A DNA stretch of 64,000 nt. Origin: Diphasiastrum complanatum (Eukaryota > Streptophyta > Lycopodiopsida > Lycopodiales > Lycopodiaceae). The stretch covers positions 59,454,397 through 59,518,396 of the forward strand of contig CM055096.1 in NCBI GenBank assembly GCA_029204225.1, given 5' to 3'. The notes beneath the pieces are model-generated. The model did no database searches. It was not told the origin of the DNA and saw only the letters and a program-made list of their open reading frames with translations. Shown one piece after another: positions 46,397 through 61,292 of the stretch. The translations under genes and the position numbers were made by a program. Positions within the stretch are counted from its first letter, which is position 1, and each line of letters begins with the position of its first letter.

Positions 46397-48681
46397 TACA
46401 TATCACTTCTCTTTTTTATTTTTTGAAGATTTTGTAATCACAAGATGTTAGATTTCGACAAAAGGATTAGTCAAAGATCTGATATTAGGAATCTTGAAAG
46501 CCTTCATTGTATCTGTGGATAGAAGTATGGAAAATTCAAAATACCATTTTCTAGTGGTAGGAAAAGTTTGTATTGTCTATCCATAGAAAGTTTACATTCT
46601 ATAATCACATATCAAGATGTAAAATTGATATAAATCATAATGAAGCATCCTTTATTGACAATAATCTCTCTATCAAAATTGGTATAGGATTTTTAATTGC
46701 TTAGGCAAAAAACCATTTGAGATATATAAGAGCTCTCCTAGTGTTAAGAAGAGATCGATTATCAGGAGCATAGGAAAGTTGGATTTGAGAGAAAATGTGA
46801 ATATGCAAATGTCAACTTCATGCTTTGGCTCTCGTTTTATTATAGGTCCAAGAAACCATGTGTTGACCTAGATCTACATCTGGGTATCTGATCTCCAAGG
46901 CCAAATGCCACCTACGCCATGTGCAGCATTTATGATAACTTGGAGACTAAGCCAACTTTGGAGTCGTGTCAAAGAATTAGACCAAGTTTAATGTCTCTAA
47001 GAGACCTAATATGGGCTCCAAAGTATAGATAAATAGGTGTAGAAAAGGTAGAGTGAGTAGGTTAAGCTCTATTGGAGATACTGAATTGGTTATTGCTACT
47101 TCATGGTTGATGTATTTTTTTATCATCACTACAAGTTTGAAGCCTTTGTTCTCAATCATCTCTTGATGTTTATTTGACATCTAGTGTAAAGGAGATTGAC
47201 TATGTTGCTTCATTACATCTCAAGTAAAGTTTCCAATTGTTGTGTGCTTTGTAGGAGATTGACTATGTTGCTTCATTACAAATCATGTAAAGTTTCCAAT
47301 TGTTGTGTGCCTTGTTCCACCACTTCCTTAAGTTAAACTTTGACAAATTCACACTTACTGTACATTATAATCATCAGTATCTTGATGTTCACTAGAGTAG
47401 TAACTTGATAGTAGTGCTCTAATGTATGAAATTCAATTGATGCTAGGAACACTTGGACAATGCTTATGTTGAAATGTTTGATTTTGTGCATGGTGCTCAG
47501 CCTAATGGCCCTAGTAGGACCTTTTTGCATAATATGATTGTATGTTGTAATGCTTGTGGCACACTTTCTAATCTATTTTGCAAAAAGATACCTTCATTGC
47601 TATTGTACCAGTCTTGATTTAGTAAATGAACAATAATTGGCAAATGATGGTGGCAAGCCGTAGGGATGTACCATTTGGGATTTTTTGTATGTAAGAACTC
47701 AAACCCATGAATCAAAAGCCTATAAGACACGAATTAAAGCATGATCATAGTAAATCTTAAACTGTCAAAATTTTATATCCATAAAGATACAAATTGAGTG
47801 CATGCATGCATATAAGCTCAAACGCTTTACATCAAGTAGGTGTATGAATCATGCAAACAAAAACTTGCTTTCAAGACTAAAGATTGCTCTTCTACCGCTT
47901 TTAACTTTCTTCACCTGCACAAACGTGTGGGGAAATATTCATGAATAATACTAGTCTATAAAACAACTTTCACATTTCTCTACAGAATGTACGTTTGTGA
48001 ACCTTCTCGGATTCCCTTCACAACATTATATACATAGATGAGTATGAATATTTTCTGGCAAGGTCTGCAATATAGAGATCCTTCGGTCGCACATTGTACA
48101 CCAAAATTTGAAAAGCTACATTTCACAACAAGAGTCACAAAGTGCCCATACACTCTACAGCCATACAATATTTTCTTCTTATCCTGTATAACTATAGAGC
48201 CAAAACCCATAAAACCCCCACCATAAAAAGCATGCCCAAGTTTCCAGATTAAACAGGCTAACAATATGAGTTGAAAGAGTACCTCAACAGTCCGAAGTTG
48301 AGGGAACAAAGTCAACCATGTTGGCATACGAGATTCAAGAGCAAAATTACAACAATTACGACCATAGCCAGTGACAAGAGTGAACATGATGCTAACCTTC
48401 ATTCTAGCATGGCTGCAGCAATCTCAAGACCCTAAAAATTGGGCCTCCAGAATTGATTGTGGGTGTCAAAATTGATATTATCAATCCCTCGAGATAAAAG
48501 CACATATAAAGAAAATAATTCAAAGATTTTCAAATTGAGCTAGAGTATCCCAGTATTAGTGATAGTACCAAAGTTTGTCGCATATATCCAAGTTGGGATT
48601 TCTCAGCTGCTATGTGTCTCTTTAAGCCAGAGCCATACTCTTCATGATGCCAGTGCCTGAAGTTGTGTTGTGCCCTGCTAT
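46397..48681. other. Region downstream of the prohibitin gene
   Basis: No gene is recognised. 47191-47316 is a clean tandem duplication of 63 bases (GGAGATTGACTATG starts both copies). The right end must contain the prohibitin 3' UTR; no canonical AATAAA was found close to the stop on the minus strand. Confidence 0.5.
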
Positions 48682-51600
48682 TCACTTTTTTGGTTTTGCT
48701 GGAGGTGAACTAGCTTCCTCAATATCAAAATCCTGAAGGTTCAACAGCAACGAATTTGAGTTCAGGAACACTTTATTTGAAGAATTTGAGATTGTATTGG
48801 CTATTTCTCTCCCTGCCTCAATTTTCCGCAGCGTTATAAAAGCAGGGTTGTTAGATATTGCATCTCCAATCAGCTGTGCGCTCTTTGCCTCTCCCTGTCA
48901 AATGCCAGCACAAAATTTGGATCCTCGTTACAGCGATTTGTAAACAGTGAACACCATTTACCATACAATCAAGAACACAAAAAATATTCACTAAGAGGAC
49001 TAAAATGACAAAGAATAGTTGCAGCAGAATGCGTTCTGCTGTGACTGCATTCTGGAATGCTAAAAACATTTGCAATAGTTTTCAATTTTTTTTTGCATTA
49101 GCCATGCGCAAAATTACATTTTGTTGTAAAAGATTTTATATGGATCTGAGGCAAACATCCTGTGAGCATCTACTCGATGATAGTGACGCAGTGGGCATAA
49201 CGTCAGGCACGGGAAGCGGGCCTGGAGCACGAAATTATCATAATCTGATTTTTGGTAGGCCCACATATGGTTTTGGATTGAATGTATAGAACTCGTTGTA
49301 GGTTTCAGATTGAGGTGCTGTAAAGAGCTAGACTATGTTTTCTTATGCCTACAGGAATGTCAACAATGTCTGTTATGGCCGTTACAGAACGCACATCAAG
49401 TTACAAATGTTGGGTTCTATTTTGTTGTTCTTTTAGCCCTATTTGTGAAATGAGCTGTGGGCATCAGATTTAAGTGTTGTAAGATGCATATTTTGAATTC
49501 TCAAATGTATCTCGCTATATGATAATCTATTGTTTCCCAGTTTCCCATATACCATTTTTTGTTTCCCATTTCCGGGGTGGGAAACGAAAGCCAAGAAAGA
49601 TGGTGGATGTGCTGAGACTAAGAAAAAACCGCTCTAGAATGTTCATACTGGAATATATATGTACCTGAGCACGAATAATAGCACTTCGCTTGTCTTGTTC
49701 AGCTTTGTCAACAACAAACTTTGCACGCTCTGCTTCTTGTGCTGCTACCTGCTTTGCCTCAATGGCAGCTGTGAACTCCTTTCCAAAAGTCAGATTTGTT
49801 ATTGAAACATCGTCAAGGGCAATATTGAAACCCACAGCTCTGTCATTCAAGACTCTCCAGATTTCTCTACTGACAACCTGTCAATAAATAAGCACAATTC
49901 ATCTCTAAACTCCAATCTTGCCAAGTACCATATAGAACCAGTATGCATATTAGTATAAAATAGCAAAGAAAAATGTCGTGGTCAATATCACAAAGATGGT
50001 TTTGCTCAACCCCAATTTTGTATGCACTTAAATCATCAAGCCAATTCAAACGAGAAGGTGAACATGCATACACAACCATAGCAACAGCCTTTGACAACTA
50101 GTGTTTCCACCCGGTTCAGAATCAGATGAATCGGCATGAATCGTGGTTCTGAACAGGGTACCTTCCAAAAAAATTGGCAAAAAAAATTTTGGTGCATTTT
50201 TTTAATTATAATGCTAAAAAAAATCTAATGTGACATGTATAATGTCTACAATGTGTCTGAAATCTTATAGATGTTGAAAACATATATTCAAAGTTCACTG
50301 TTGCTCGTAGAAAGCTGAAGCCTAAAGCCATATTGCAATTTAACGTTCACAGAATTATAAGTGCACATGACAATGTTAAATGGACACAATCCAAACTTCA
50401 CAAACTAGATTGCATGCACCAACTTCCGATTACCATTGTGATTTATGATGTATTCACGACATCCACATGATGTAGCTCAAGAAGTGATGCATGTGGCCAA
50501 CAAGTGGGTCATGGCATGAGTTGGTAGGCCTTATGATTGTTAGCGTTCCTAGCATGCATGCATCTGAAGTTGGGCCATTCATATGATTCACATCATGTTT
50601 ATTGGTTTTATTGACGTTCAAATAATTATGGGATTTTATAATACTCCGTATTGGATTGTTTTAACGAATGCAATTTGAATTTGCTATGCATAGTTTTGCC
50701 AATTTGTATACTTGCACTTTGTACTTGTCGCTTGCTCTCGTATTCTCTTCAACACATTACAACTTATTACTCTCTTTTCTATGGCGAAAAATGCAAATCG
50801 AACAACCTTTACTTTGGACCAAGGCCTTGGCCAAATGCCATAAAGTCGCCTTAGAAAAGGGCATCCCTGTAATTAAGGATAGAACAAAAAAGGCAGCCAA
50901 ATTCACAAGTTGCTTAGTCAAATCCTAATTTGAGTTTTTTATCTGAATAGTTTTCAAAGGAAGAAAAGATCAGAGGCACAAAGTGGTGGATGATGAATCG
51001 ATTAAAATGTTAGTTTAACGCACAAGATATACTTGAAAAGGACTTTGGTATCACTCAATTTATTCAAAGAAAAAGCTACATCATTGTGGTGGGATCTTGA
51101 ACCAAAGCCAACCAAATGACAAGATTTTGAGGAAGATGTTTTGTGGTGGTTAATGACCTGGATAATCAATCAAAGGCTTATTACATGTCATGTGAGACAT
51201 AAGAGCTTATAAGATATTTAGGAATCACTGTCAAATGTGCCCGATATAAATCGCATGCTGACAAGGAAACAGTTTGTACTAGATTTGCATGCGAACTACT
51301 AGGAAGCGCATGTTGCTGCTGTTAGAGGATGTGATGCCTATCACAAAACTGCATGAGTTTGGCCCTGCTTACCTTTAGGACATGTACACAACATAATGCT
51401 CTTGATGTGAAGCAATGTTTCCTGATTCTCTTATTCATTCAAATTTGAACCACAATTCCAATTCAAACCAATTCATCCCATTCAAATCAAATTCAAGGTT
51501 TAGGCCAATTCACAAACAGCCAATACCCAATATCATCTTTCTAAGTTCAATGACTGCAAATTAGAGAGCAACTGTAAACTGTAAGAGTCCCTAATCTATC

Positions 51601-54600
51601 TACCAAAGTTGCACAGAAATGCATTTCTGGAAAAAAAAAACGTTTCTAGAAACACATTTCTCAGAAACTCGCTTTTGGATTCAAAATCTCTGAAAAACAG
51701 ATTAAAATATCAATAGGGATTGACAGAATCCAGTAGGTACTAGGAATTGATGCACCTAAACTGGATCACATTGTACTTGAAACATTCGGCAACCTACATA
51801 AATGTACTGCCCTTAATTAATGCTTTAATTTGATATCCATATTTCCCACAAAAATCAAAAAAAAAAAACACACATTTCTGAGAAACGCTGCCCCAAACCA
51901 GAAACGTGTTTCAGAAACTCATAGATGAACGTGTTTTTGGATGCGTTTCTAGAAAAGCAGTGCAACTATGCTATCTACTATCAAATTCTTGAAACTTACA
52001 AAAGAATTCAATGTTTTTTCGTGTCTTCAAGTAAGATGTAAATGATATGTGAAGAAGCTTTTCGGTTAAGAAACCTTTCGGTGCTTAATGGCGAACCTCA
52101 GTACTGAGTGGCATAGTGGGGAATCATCACAAGCACATAAACTATAAATATTTCTTCTTTGTTGAAGAATCCTCATTTCATTAACGGATGGTTTTACATT
52201 CGTGATGGGTCATCACATTAGGTGAGTTGTAAAGGAAATCTAAATCAATATGCATGAAGGCTTACCTCTCGTTGTGTGATGAGTTGGCTTGCATTGTACT
52301 GAGCAACTACAGCTTTAAGAGTCTCATGTACAATTGATGGCAAAACTTTCTCAGCATAATCTCTGCCTAGAGTTCGATATATTGTTGGCAAGTGGTCTGC
52401 CATTGGCCTTGTTAGCACTCTAAGGGTGATCCGCACCTGTTGAAATAGAAAAAGTAGGCTGTAATCCTTGCAAGCAAATATATGTTCAAAACATTATGAA
52501 AATGTTCCATTGATTTTGCAATCTAGTATGAGCATATGTAATGATAATATGATTCGAGCCCTTTGAACAATACCAAGTTTGAACCTACAGAAAAGTAGTC
52601 TACACTTTAGTCAAGCACAAAATCATCGCAAAAACTGACTCCCAAATTGATTTGAGAACTACCTCTACACACCTGTTGCAGTATATATACACTTTATATC
52701 CAGATGGAAATTCATTTAGTGAAACTTAAAACTGAAGCTAAAAAGCCATCCAGAGCTCATGAGCTTACCATCTGGAGGTCTCTACTACCTGATGTACTCT
52801 CCACTAGATTAGGCCTAGCTCTAACATCATAGATTATCGGTCTATCAAACCAAGGTATCATGATGTGAGTTCCCTCTGGATATACCTGAAAAGACAATCG
52901 ATTTTGAGGTAAGAGCCAAAAAACAAAGTATGACTAAATGATAGCTTTCTTCCAAATATCAAGTTTTGATGAGCTTCAACATGGAATTAGGTGAAAGCAC
53001 AAGGACCAAAAAAAACTACCAACTAGTCAGTCACTAGAGCATTGAAAAATATGTGGATAGATGCTTTGCAAAAGCCCAACCAGATGTGCTGGCAAAGCAA
53101 AATCAATGCAAATAGTGATAGTTCTCAATGCTTAGATTTCTCGAATAAGTCGTAGTCACAAAAAAGGAGGACAAACAATCAATAGAACATAGAAGATATA
53201 ATCAAATTAGAGATCACAAGATAGATGCTTCTAGACAATGTTCATTTATATTACACTACTAGGGATATATGACTTTCAATGAAAAGAATTCCAAAAACTG
53301 CACACATCAACCACTATTATTACAAAGCAAACTCTAAAATGTAGATATCAAACAACGAATCAAAAAGTACATGCATTTCCAATATTTCTAAACAAATGAA
53401 CCACATTTTAAATAAGTGCATGATCTTGCTCTTGCATGGCAAGCAAATATACTATATGAACATTATTAGTTTATGAAAACCATTTAGATAAATGAATGAA
53501 AAATTGAAAAGATATCAGCTAACAAAGCAGCTTTTCAAAGACGCGCTGGTAAGTGCCAATGTAGTGGACAGTCGCTTTGGAAGACTCCTTGTGCTAATTT
53601 TGAGATCAGGCCTTGTTCCAAACAGACCAAGCAGACCAAGCCCAACCCTTAGTATTGCCAAAAAATTTGGCCAAAGCTACAAATTTCAACCAGAATATTT
53701 TGATCTTGGATATTCAAAATTTTCCACAAAATGGAATCACAACACGTTGAATCTAGGATTAAGTTATTCCTGGAGGCAACTAACCTATTACTGCAATACC
53801 ACAATTTACACTTGCACAAATTGTTAGAGAAAAAGATTTCAACAATACCTACTCAATTTATTCCATAATACAAGAAAAAGCTTCAAATCTGAGGTAAGTT
53901 GCAGCCTCTTGCCCCATATCTCCTTAAACCTCCTTAGTGATTAGAAACTGGTATCAACTAGTAGATTAGAAAATCTTACTCTGAAACTAAGTACTGTGAT
54001 TTTCTGCTACACATTGTTTTCATTCAAGATAGATGATTATGAAATCCAAGTGGTCCAATAACATTGAACTTGAATATGAAAATGCCATCCCTGCTTAAAG
54101 AGCTAGGAATGATTTTTTCATATGAATTGATAAGTGTGGAACCTAGTATATGGTAATGGGTCCCAAAAACCTAGGAGGGTAGTGAATTTATTCCACACAA
54201 ATTTAAGTTTTATTACAGTCAACAAGATCACATACAAAGAGGTCCTATTATTCACACATCAATAGAATGGTCTTGAGTTTGAGCCAGCAATGCTCAATGA
54301 TATACATGTAGGAGTAATAATGAGTAACTAATTACCTTGTCAATCTAGGATTTGTTAGATTTCAACCTTGAAATCATTTGTAATGTGGAACCGTTTTACG
54401 TATAGTCTGCAGTTTTACTTGCATTATCGAGACAGTGTCAAAGGTATCGAGACCGTCTACATAAATACAAGTATTGTCAAAACAGTTTCAAATTCGAGGG
54501 ATTATCTAACAAAATTCGAATCAACCAAAAAGTCGATAGGCTGTCGAGGTTTTTAAACTCGACTAAAACAGATTGAATAGCGAAGCCTTATCCACTACAT

Positions 54601-57600
54601 TTCGGGTCCAATCCCGTAGCCCCACATGGCACCTGCTACGTGGATAAACGGCACATTCCATTAAGGCTGTGCCATCAAAAACTATAAATAGATCAATCAA
54701 ATTAGTTTTATGTTGTCAAGTTGTTAAGAAATTCAAAGTAATTCTTCTTCTTGTTTTCTTGTTCAAAAATGGGCGTAGACTAATTAGTAATAAGCTATTG
54801 CGATTACGGTCTATGTAAGAACAAAATTTATAGCCAAAAACGTTGCGCTATTATCATAGTGCAATTAGAGTAGATAGCGGAAGCGTCAAGCAGCTGTAAG
54901 TTCTATTGATTTTGTTATTCTCACTTATTATGATCTAAGTTTCTGGTTTTAAATACTGGCATGAAGATCCAATCGTCATTCATTTTCCACACTTTGTGAA
55001 TGATAGTATAGTTGTACTTGTGATAGTACTGAATCAGTTTTGTTATCACATTAACTATCAGTACTACTATCGACTATTCAATCGACAATCACTGTTGAAA
55101 AATTATTCGACTATTGCCCATTTGCTACGACTCACCAGGCCAGATGGACGGGGGATGGGCATATCCATTTGCCCTCGCATATCAGATGCAGAGGTGGAGA
55201 GATTGATGGACACATACGGGCGTGACGGTACATCTCTTGAGCCTTTGAGACCATCTCATAGTGCTGTTCATGGGTCAGTGGCAGGGACTAGAGCAGGTTC
55301 GGGACATGGTGGAGGTGTAGGGTCTAGAGCAGATGCAGAGGCATGGGGGGAGATGTTCGTAGAGCGTCCAGCACATATGCACCCTCTTGTCCAGTTGTTC
55401 CTTCAGCAGCAGGTCTATCTCGTCCAGCGTCGTCATCAGCTGCTGACGCACCATTTACAAAGTCAGATCATGCCACAGAGGGCCGCAGCGATGCAGCAGG
55501 CGATGCTCCACAGCTAGACACACCTTCAGCATGCCCATCTGCTGTTTCTGGTGGGCATTCTAGACCAGGAGAGTCCTCTGTGCAGCAGAGAGCAGTTAAG
55601 GCTAGGCAGCAGACATTGGACCGAGGTGCGTGGCAGAGACATCATCATGTCTTGTGTACCCGACGGATTGGCCAGCTGTTCTATGAGTGTGGCATTCCTT
55701 TTGCTGTTGCAGACACTTGGATCTTTAGAGACACTTGCCTTCAGATAGCATCAGCTGATTCGTCATGGAGGCCTCCGAGGAGAGAGGCATTGCGCACGAC
55801 CATGCTACGACAGGAGGAGGAGACCATCACACGGGAGCTGAGCTCCATCCGCACAGCATGGCAGACGTAAGAATTTTTTGCTACCCTTTACCACTTCATT
55901 TGTTTCAATCTACAAATTACCACAATGTTTGCAAGTGCACATGTCTAAGAAATGTATTTTTGCAGCTATGGATGCTCGATATTGAGCGATGGATGGACTG
56001 ACACTCGTCGGCGATCTGTTGTCAATATCCTAGTGTCTTGCCCACTTGGCACAGTCTTCCCATTGAGCTCGTCAAATGTCGGCGATCTCTCCCTCAAACT
56101 TAGTGTCATAACAAAGTTCTGATATTGTAATGGTAAGCTATTCAAAACAATTTGTACTAGAGTATTATCAAGTACAATTTCCCCTATAGAAGACAACTGA
56201 TCTCTTAGATCCTTCACTTTGGTAATAAAATCTGTAATGGATTCTTCTGATTCCATTTTCAAGGTATGAAGCTTATTGTTCAAGAACAACGCTCGAGACT
56301 TACTTACCGTTTCATACGTGTTCTTGAGGATATCCCATGCATCCTTAGGCCCAACTGCATTCCTGATCAGAGGAATAACCTTATCCTTCAAGGATAAGTT
56401 GATGATATGATGCGCACGTTGCAACCGTTTCTCAAATGCCCTTCTATCTTGATCATTGAGACCGTGAGCCATCACCTCTTGTCCCATGACAATTTCCCAA
56501 TAATCTTTGTCCTGAAGGATATTCTGAAGTTTGAATTCTGGAAAATGATTCTTTTTGGTGATTGCGTTCTTTGTACAAAAATGACAGGCTTTTTTTTACT
56601 AAGAATATACTTGCATGCAACAATCTATTAATTGCCGCCTTCCCTGGATAGCACCTGTCCAGATACTACCTGCCTCAGAAATACCTGTCTGTTGTCCTAG
56701 ATGGAGCCTGGCTGGTTCTGACCTGAATATAATTTGGACTCCCTCAGATATCACCTATCTGATTGCTGCCTGTCCCAGATAAAACTTGTCTAGTTCTTAC
56801 CTATCCTGTCCAAGTTCTGCCTTACTCAGATAACACCTATCTGGTTGTTACTTGTTCCAAATCTGATCTGATTTTTCAGATGTTGTTGTCCCCAGATATG
56901 CCTGAACCAGATGTTGCCTCCACCAGAAACTGTCGCCCTCATATATGCCTCTGTTCTGAAAAACAGCCTCAAATAAAGCCTGTCCTGGTCAGATGTTGCT
57001 GCCCCCAGATGTTGCTTCCACCAAAAACTGCCGCCCTCAGAAATGCCTCTGTTCTGGTCAGATGTTGCTCAGGTACTGCCGGCCACCTACAGATGAACCT
57101 GCACCACATAAAAGCTGCACAAGAAAATACATGTTTTGTTGTCCTCGATGTTGCCTCCCTCAGATCTGCGTGTTTGAAACTGCTACCTGTCCAAAAGATA
57201 CCTGCGCCAGATGTAACCTCCACCAGAAAAACCTGCACAGGATGGCGCCTCCACCAAATGCAACCTTCACCAAATAGCACCTCCACTAGATGCGATCTCC
57301 ACCAGTAAACTTGCAGCGCTGATCTTCTCCTTCCTTCCGTAGATCCCAATCTTAACGAGATAGCTCTGATACCATGTTAGAATCGAAGAGATTCTCTAAT
57401 CACGGTAGACTAATCTTATTAGTACCCACACAAAACATCAACCACAAGCTGAAGAAGAAGAGAGACTGCAAGAAGCTATGCTTCATAAGCTGGAAACTGA
57501 GATAACAATGGAGGTGGGCGCCCATCTACTCTTATAAAGGTTGTCCACAATGAAAAGCAAAAGCTATCCTTCTACAGTAGCAATTGACATGCTAATTATG

Positions 57601-57950
57601 AAGTCTTAACAATAGAAATCTATGCTAACTTGGTTAAAATAGATTTCTATACTATTCTAGCGAAATTGGTACTAACTTAGGTACCTATACTAAAAATAAA
57701 AATAGGCCTTCTAGCATGCAAGATGGAATTCCTAACAATTATAGGTTCTCCAACAAAAATGACAAGTACCTGCAGAAGTCATCTTTCAACTATTAATGAA
57801 AAATAGGATGAAACTCATTTCATGCCAACGACATATTTGTTTACATTAATTTTTTCCATAAAATTTAAAAAAAAAAATTGGACGCGTCCGACTTCACGTT
57901 CGGGGGTCGGACGCGGACGCGGGCATTCCGGCCTGGACCCCCATGTCTAA

Positions 57951-57997
<47 letters not shown>

Positions 57998-58035
57998 CTA
58001 TATATATAATGTCAGTTGAGAGAGAGAGAGAGAGA

Positions 58036-58104
<69 letters not shown>

Positions 58105-61100
58105 TGACATTATATATATAGATACATACATATATATATATATATAGATACACGCGTGCGTGTGTGTGTGCATATCTATATATGTACATAATTTCACTTA
58201 CTATTACAATGCCATAAGATTTGGCATACAAAATATTTTTAGCATACTTAAAATTAATTCTTTGTAAAAAAAATGGAAAAAATTAATGTAAACAAATATG
58301 TCGTTGGCATGAAATGAGTTTCATCCTATTTTTCATCATCAGAGGAGGAGGGCAATGGAACGTCAGCAGGGAGGGTGGTGGTCTCATCGGCATCGGCATC
58401 ATCCTCGAGATCATCCCGCAGAGCACGTTGAGCGGCATCGTCTGGATCAACCTCTGGCTCTGGCTCATGATCTGCCGCTGCAACCAGGCACTCATCGGGA
58501 TTGACCTGAACAAGACAATCATTCGTGAGAATAGCCGAAGCAACCGTGAGGGCATTAAACTGAATGTCTTAAACCAATACGAACGCAAAACGACAGAGCA
58601 ACGAAATATACCTGCAGCAGTAGGGCGCGTGCGCCTCCTGCCCTCATGCTCTCCGTGATGCGTCGAACCACTCCGGTGTTGGTGTTGCAATACACTAGGT
58701 CACTGCATCGCTCCGCCGTCAGACGGTTCCACCTGTTCGTGTGAACAAGGCTGAACACTGACCAGTTCCGCTCGCACACGCAAGCAAAACAGTCATGCAT
58801 TAATTGGCAACAACTCGAGTGAGTACCGACCTTGTAGAGAAAATGCGAAAACTGGTTGGATGAATGAGATTAGACCACATACCTGTGAAAGGACTCGGAG
58901 CGCGAGCGTCCGCAGGTCTGGCTGCCCGGCACTGTAGCTCTCCCACCATGATACAGGCAAGAACCTGTTCTCTCGAACACGTGCAATGTCCTCGCCGAAC
59001 AGCCCCAAAGAGTGCCTGCAGTTGAGCAACGATGTGCTTGAGTACACTTGAGCCCGCGTAGGGAAATTGAACGAACGACAGCGTACGATAGATCAAGAGT
59101 TTACCTGTAACCGAGCCTCTGCACCTCGAGCCTGCTGCGGAACCCAGTGTCGCTGCTGAGGAGGCGAATGTATGCGAACCAATCCGCACGCAGCTCTGCA
59201 TCGTTGTACTGCCTCTCGCTCTGAAACAGCGGATGCAGTATGTGGGCCACACTGTGAATGGGCCGATGAAACTTATCCCATCGCCGCTGCCACAAGCGCC
59301 TGATAGGCTCCAACCTGTGGACCAAACCACGTGGAGGCAACAGTTACATACCATCGTGTTGCGGCAGCAAGACGAAACAGAGTGCAAAATGGAAGTAAGG
59401 ATGGTGAGACGAAAAAAAAAGTTATACCTGGCAGGGTCCAGTTCGGAACGCTGGAGAGACTCGCCTATGCGGTCCATGAACTCGTAAATGTGGCCCATCG
59501 TGCACCCCTCGCGATCAACGAGCCTCGGAACAGAGTAGATGGGACGCATGACGTCCATCAGCTGCTGCATATCCACCCAGAAAGGCTCCATGAATAAGAT
59601 GTCATGGAAGGCCAAGCTCTCTGGGGTCGTGGACAGGTCCATGGTGGTGAACTCTGCCAAAGTGGCCATGTGCCGCAATTCACCCTTGAGCTTGTGTAGC
59701 CGCTCAAGCATGATGAACTGGTAGGCGAAGCGGGTGCGAGCGGGCTTCTTCAAGTCGAGCCTACATTGACAAACGGAATGAGAGGCACACATGAAACGAG
59801 CAAAAAATAGAGAAGCATCTTGAACGAGCCAAAAAAATTGTAGCAACTTACTTGCTGAATGTGCGGAAAAGGGCTGTCATGCGGCGCTTGCGTGTGACGA
59901 AGTCCACAACTGCAAGTGCCCTCGTGAGAATGTCACTGACCCAAGGCAGGCGCCCGATGGAATGCAGGAGGAGGTTTAGTGAGTGTGCAGCACATGGAGT
60001 CCAAACAATGGAGGGGTAGTCTGCCATAAGAAGCTCCCCCATACCGCGGCAATTGGACGCATTGTCCGTCACAACCTTTCGCGATACGTTTACACGATCA
60101 GTTCACAACTTGGAAACACATTGCAATCAATCGAAAACTACGCAAAACTATTGTATCAGCATCAAGCAGTAAATGACCAAGCAACTAGTGAAAGAAGATT
60201 ATACCTGGACAACGCGTTGTGGCCCGACCTCCTCTATCGTTGCGCGAATGATGTCGTAAATGTACTCAGCCGAGTGCACTCTCCCTGCCTCGGAGGCGTT
60301 GATGCTGCGCAGGAACATGGAATCGTAACAACTAGAAACAATCACGTTGATGAGTGGACGTCTGCGACGATCAGTCTACCCATCAGCCATGATGGAACAA
60401 CCGTATCTATCCCAAGCCTCGTGCAGTACGGCCAGTCTCTCTCTGACTGATGCAACCCGGTCCTGGAGCAAAGGGCCTCGTAGTGCATCGGCTGTGGGTG
60501 GTGTGTAGCCGGGCCTGCAGACTGCAACTTTCGAGATAGCCTCTCGAAAGATGCGGGATGATGCCATGATAAAGGGGAGGTTCAGGTTATAGAACATCTG
60601 TGCTATGGTCCTGGTGGCCTCTCTGTGCTCCCTCTCTCTGAAAGATTCCGGCATGGACATCTGTCTGGTGCCTCGGGATGTGGATGGCTGGGAGGATGTG
60701 GATGGACGATGCGGATCTGGAGGTGGTGGCATAGGTGCAGGTGCGGAAGCGGAAGATGTGGACGGGCCGTGCAGATCTGACGGTGATGGCAGAGGCGCAG
60801 GTGCAGCAGTGGAGGCTGGGGATCCATGGGGAGTACTGGCGGAGGCTGTGGCGGTGGTGGGTGCGGATGCAGCGGCGGTGGCGGGTGCAGATGCAACGGT
60901 GGGGGCAGTGGCGGTGGGTGTAGCAGTGGCAGGGGTGGTGGAAGTGGGTGCACCAGTGGAAATAGAGTCCGCGGCATCTGTGGACGGCTCGTCGAGCTCA
61001 GCAGCTGGCTCAGAATATGTCTCGATAATGCGAGCCCTCTCCCCAGCGGGGATGACCATACAAATGCCGATCCCGTAGCGTCCCCCTGTGGGTCGGACTC

Positions 61101-61218
61101 GCAACCCCCCCAGATGTGCTCGAACCCGAGAGGCGTTCCCTGTGAACTGCCTTCGACAAAAAGGGCAACGCCACTTTTTGTCGGGCATCACCTCCACCTC
61201 ATCCCAAATGGGACGAGC

Positions 61219-61292
<74 letters not shown>

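Noticed and set aside
47980-48402. 140-residue minus-strand open frame downstream of prohibitin
   Set aside because: No motif, odd composition rich in Cys and Phe, and it lies in the likely 3' flank; not enough support for a gene.
49005-49289. 94-residue plus-strand frame in prohibitin intron 4
   Set aside because: No recognised motif, and it starts inside intron sequence next to well-supported exons of the other strand.
57894-58197. Arg-Glu repeat open frames
   Set aside because: Translations of GA/CT microsatellites in a palindrome, not genes.
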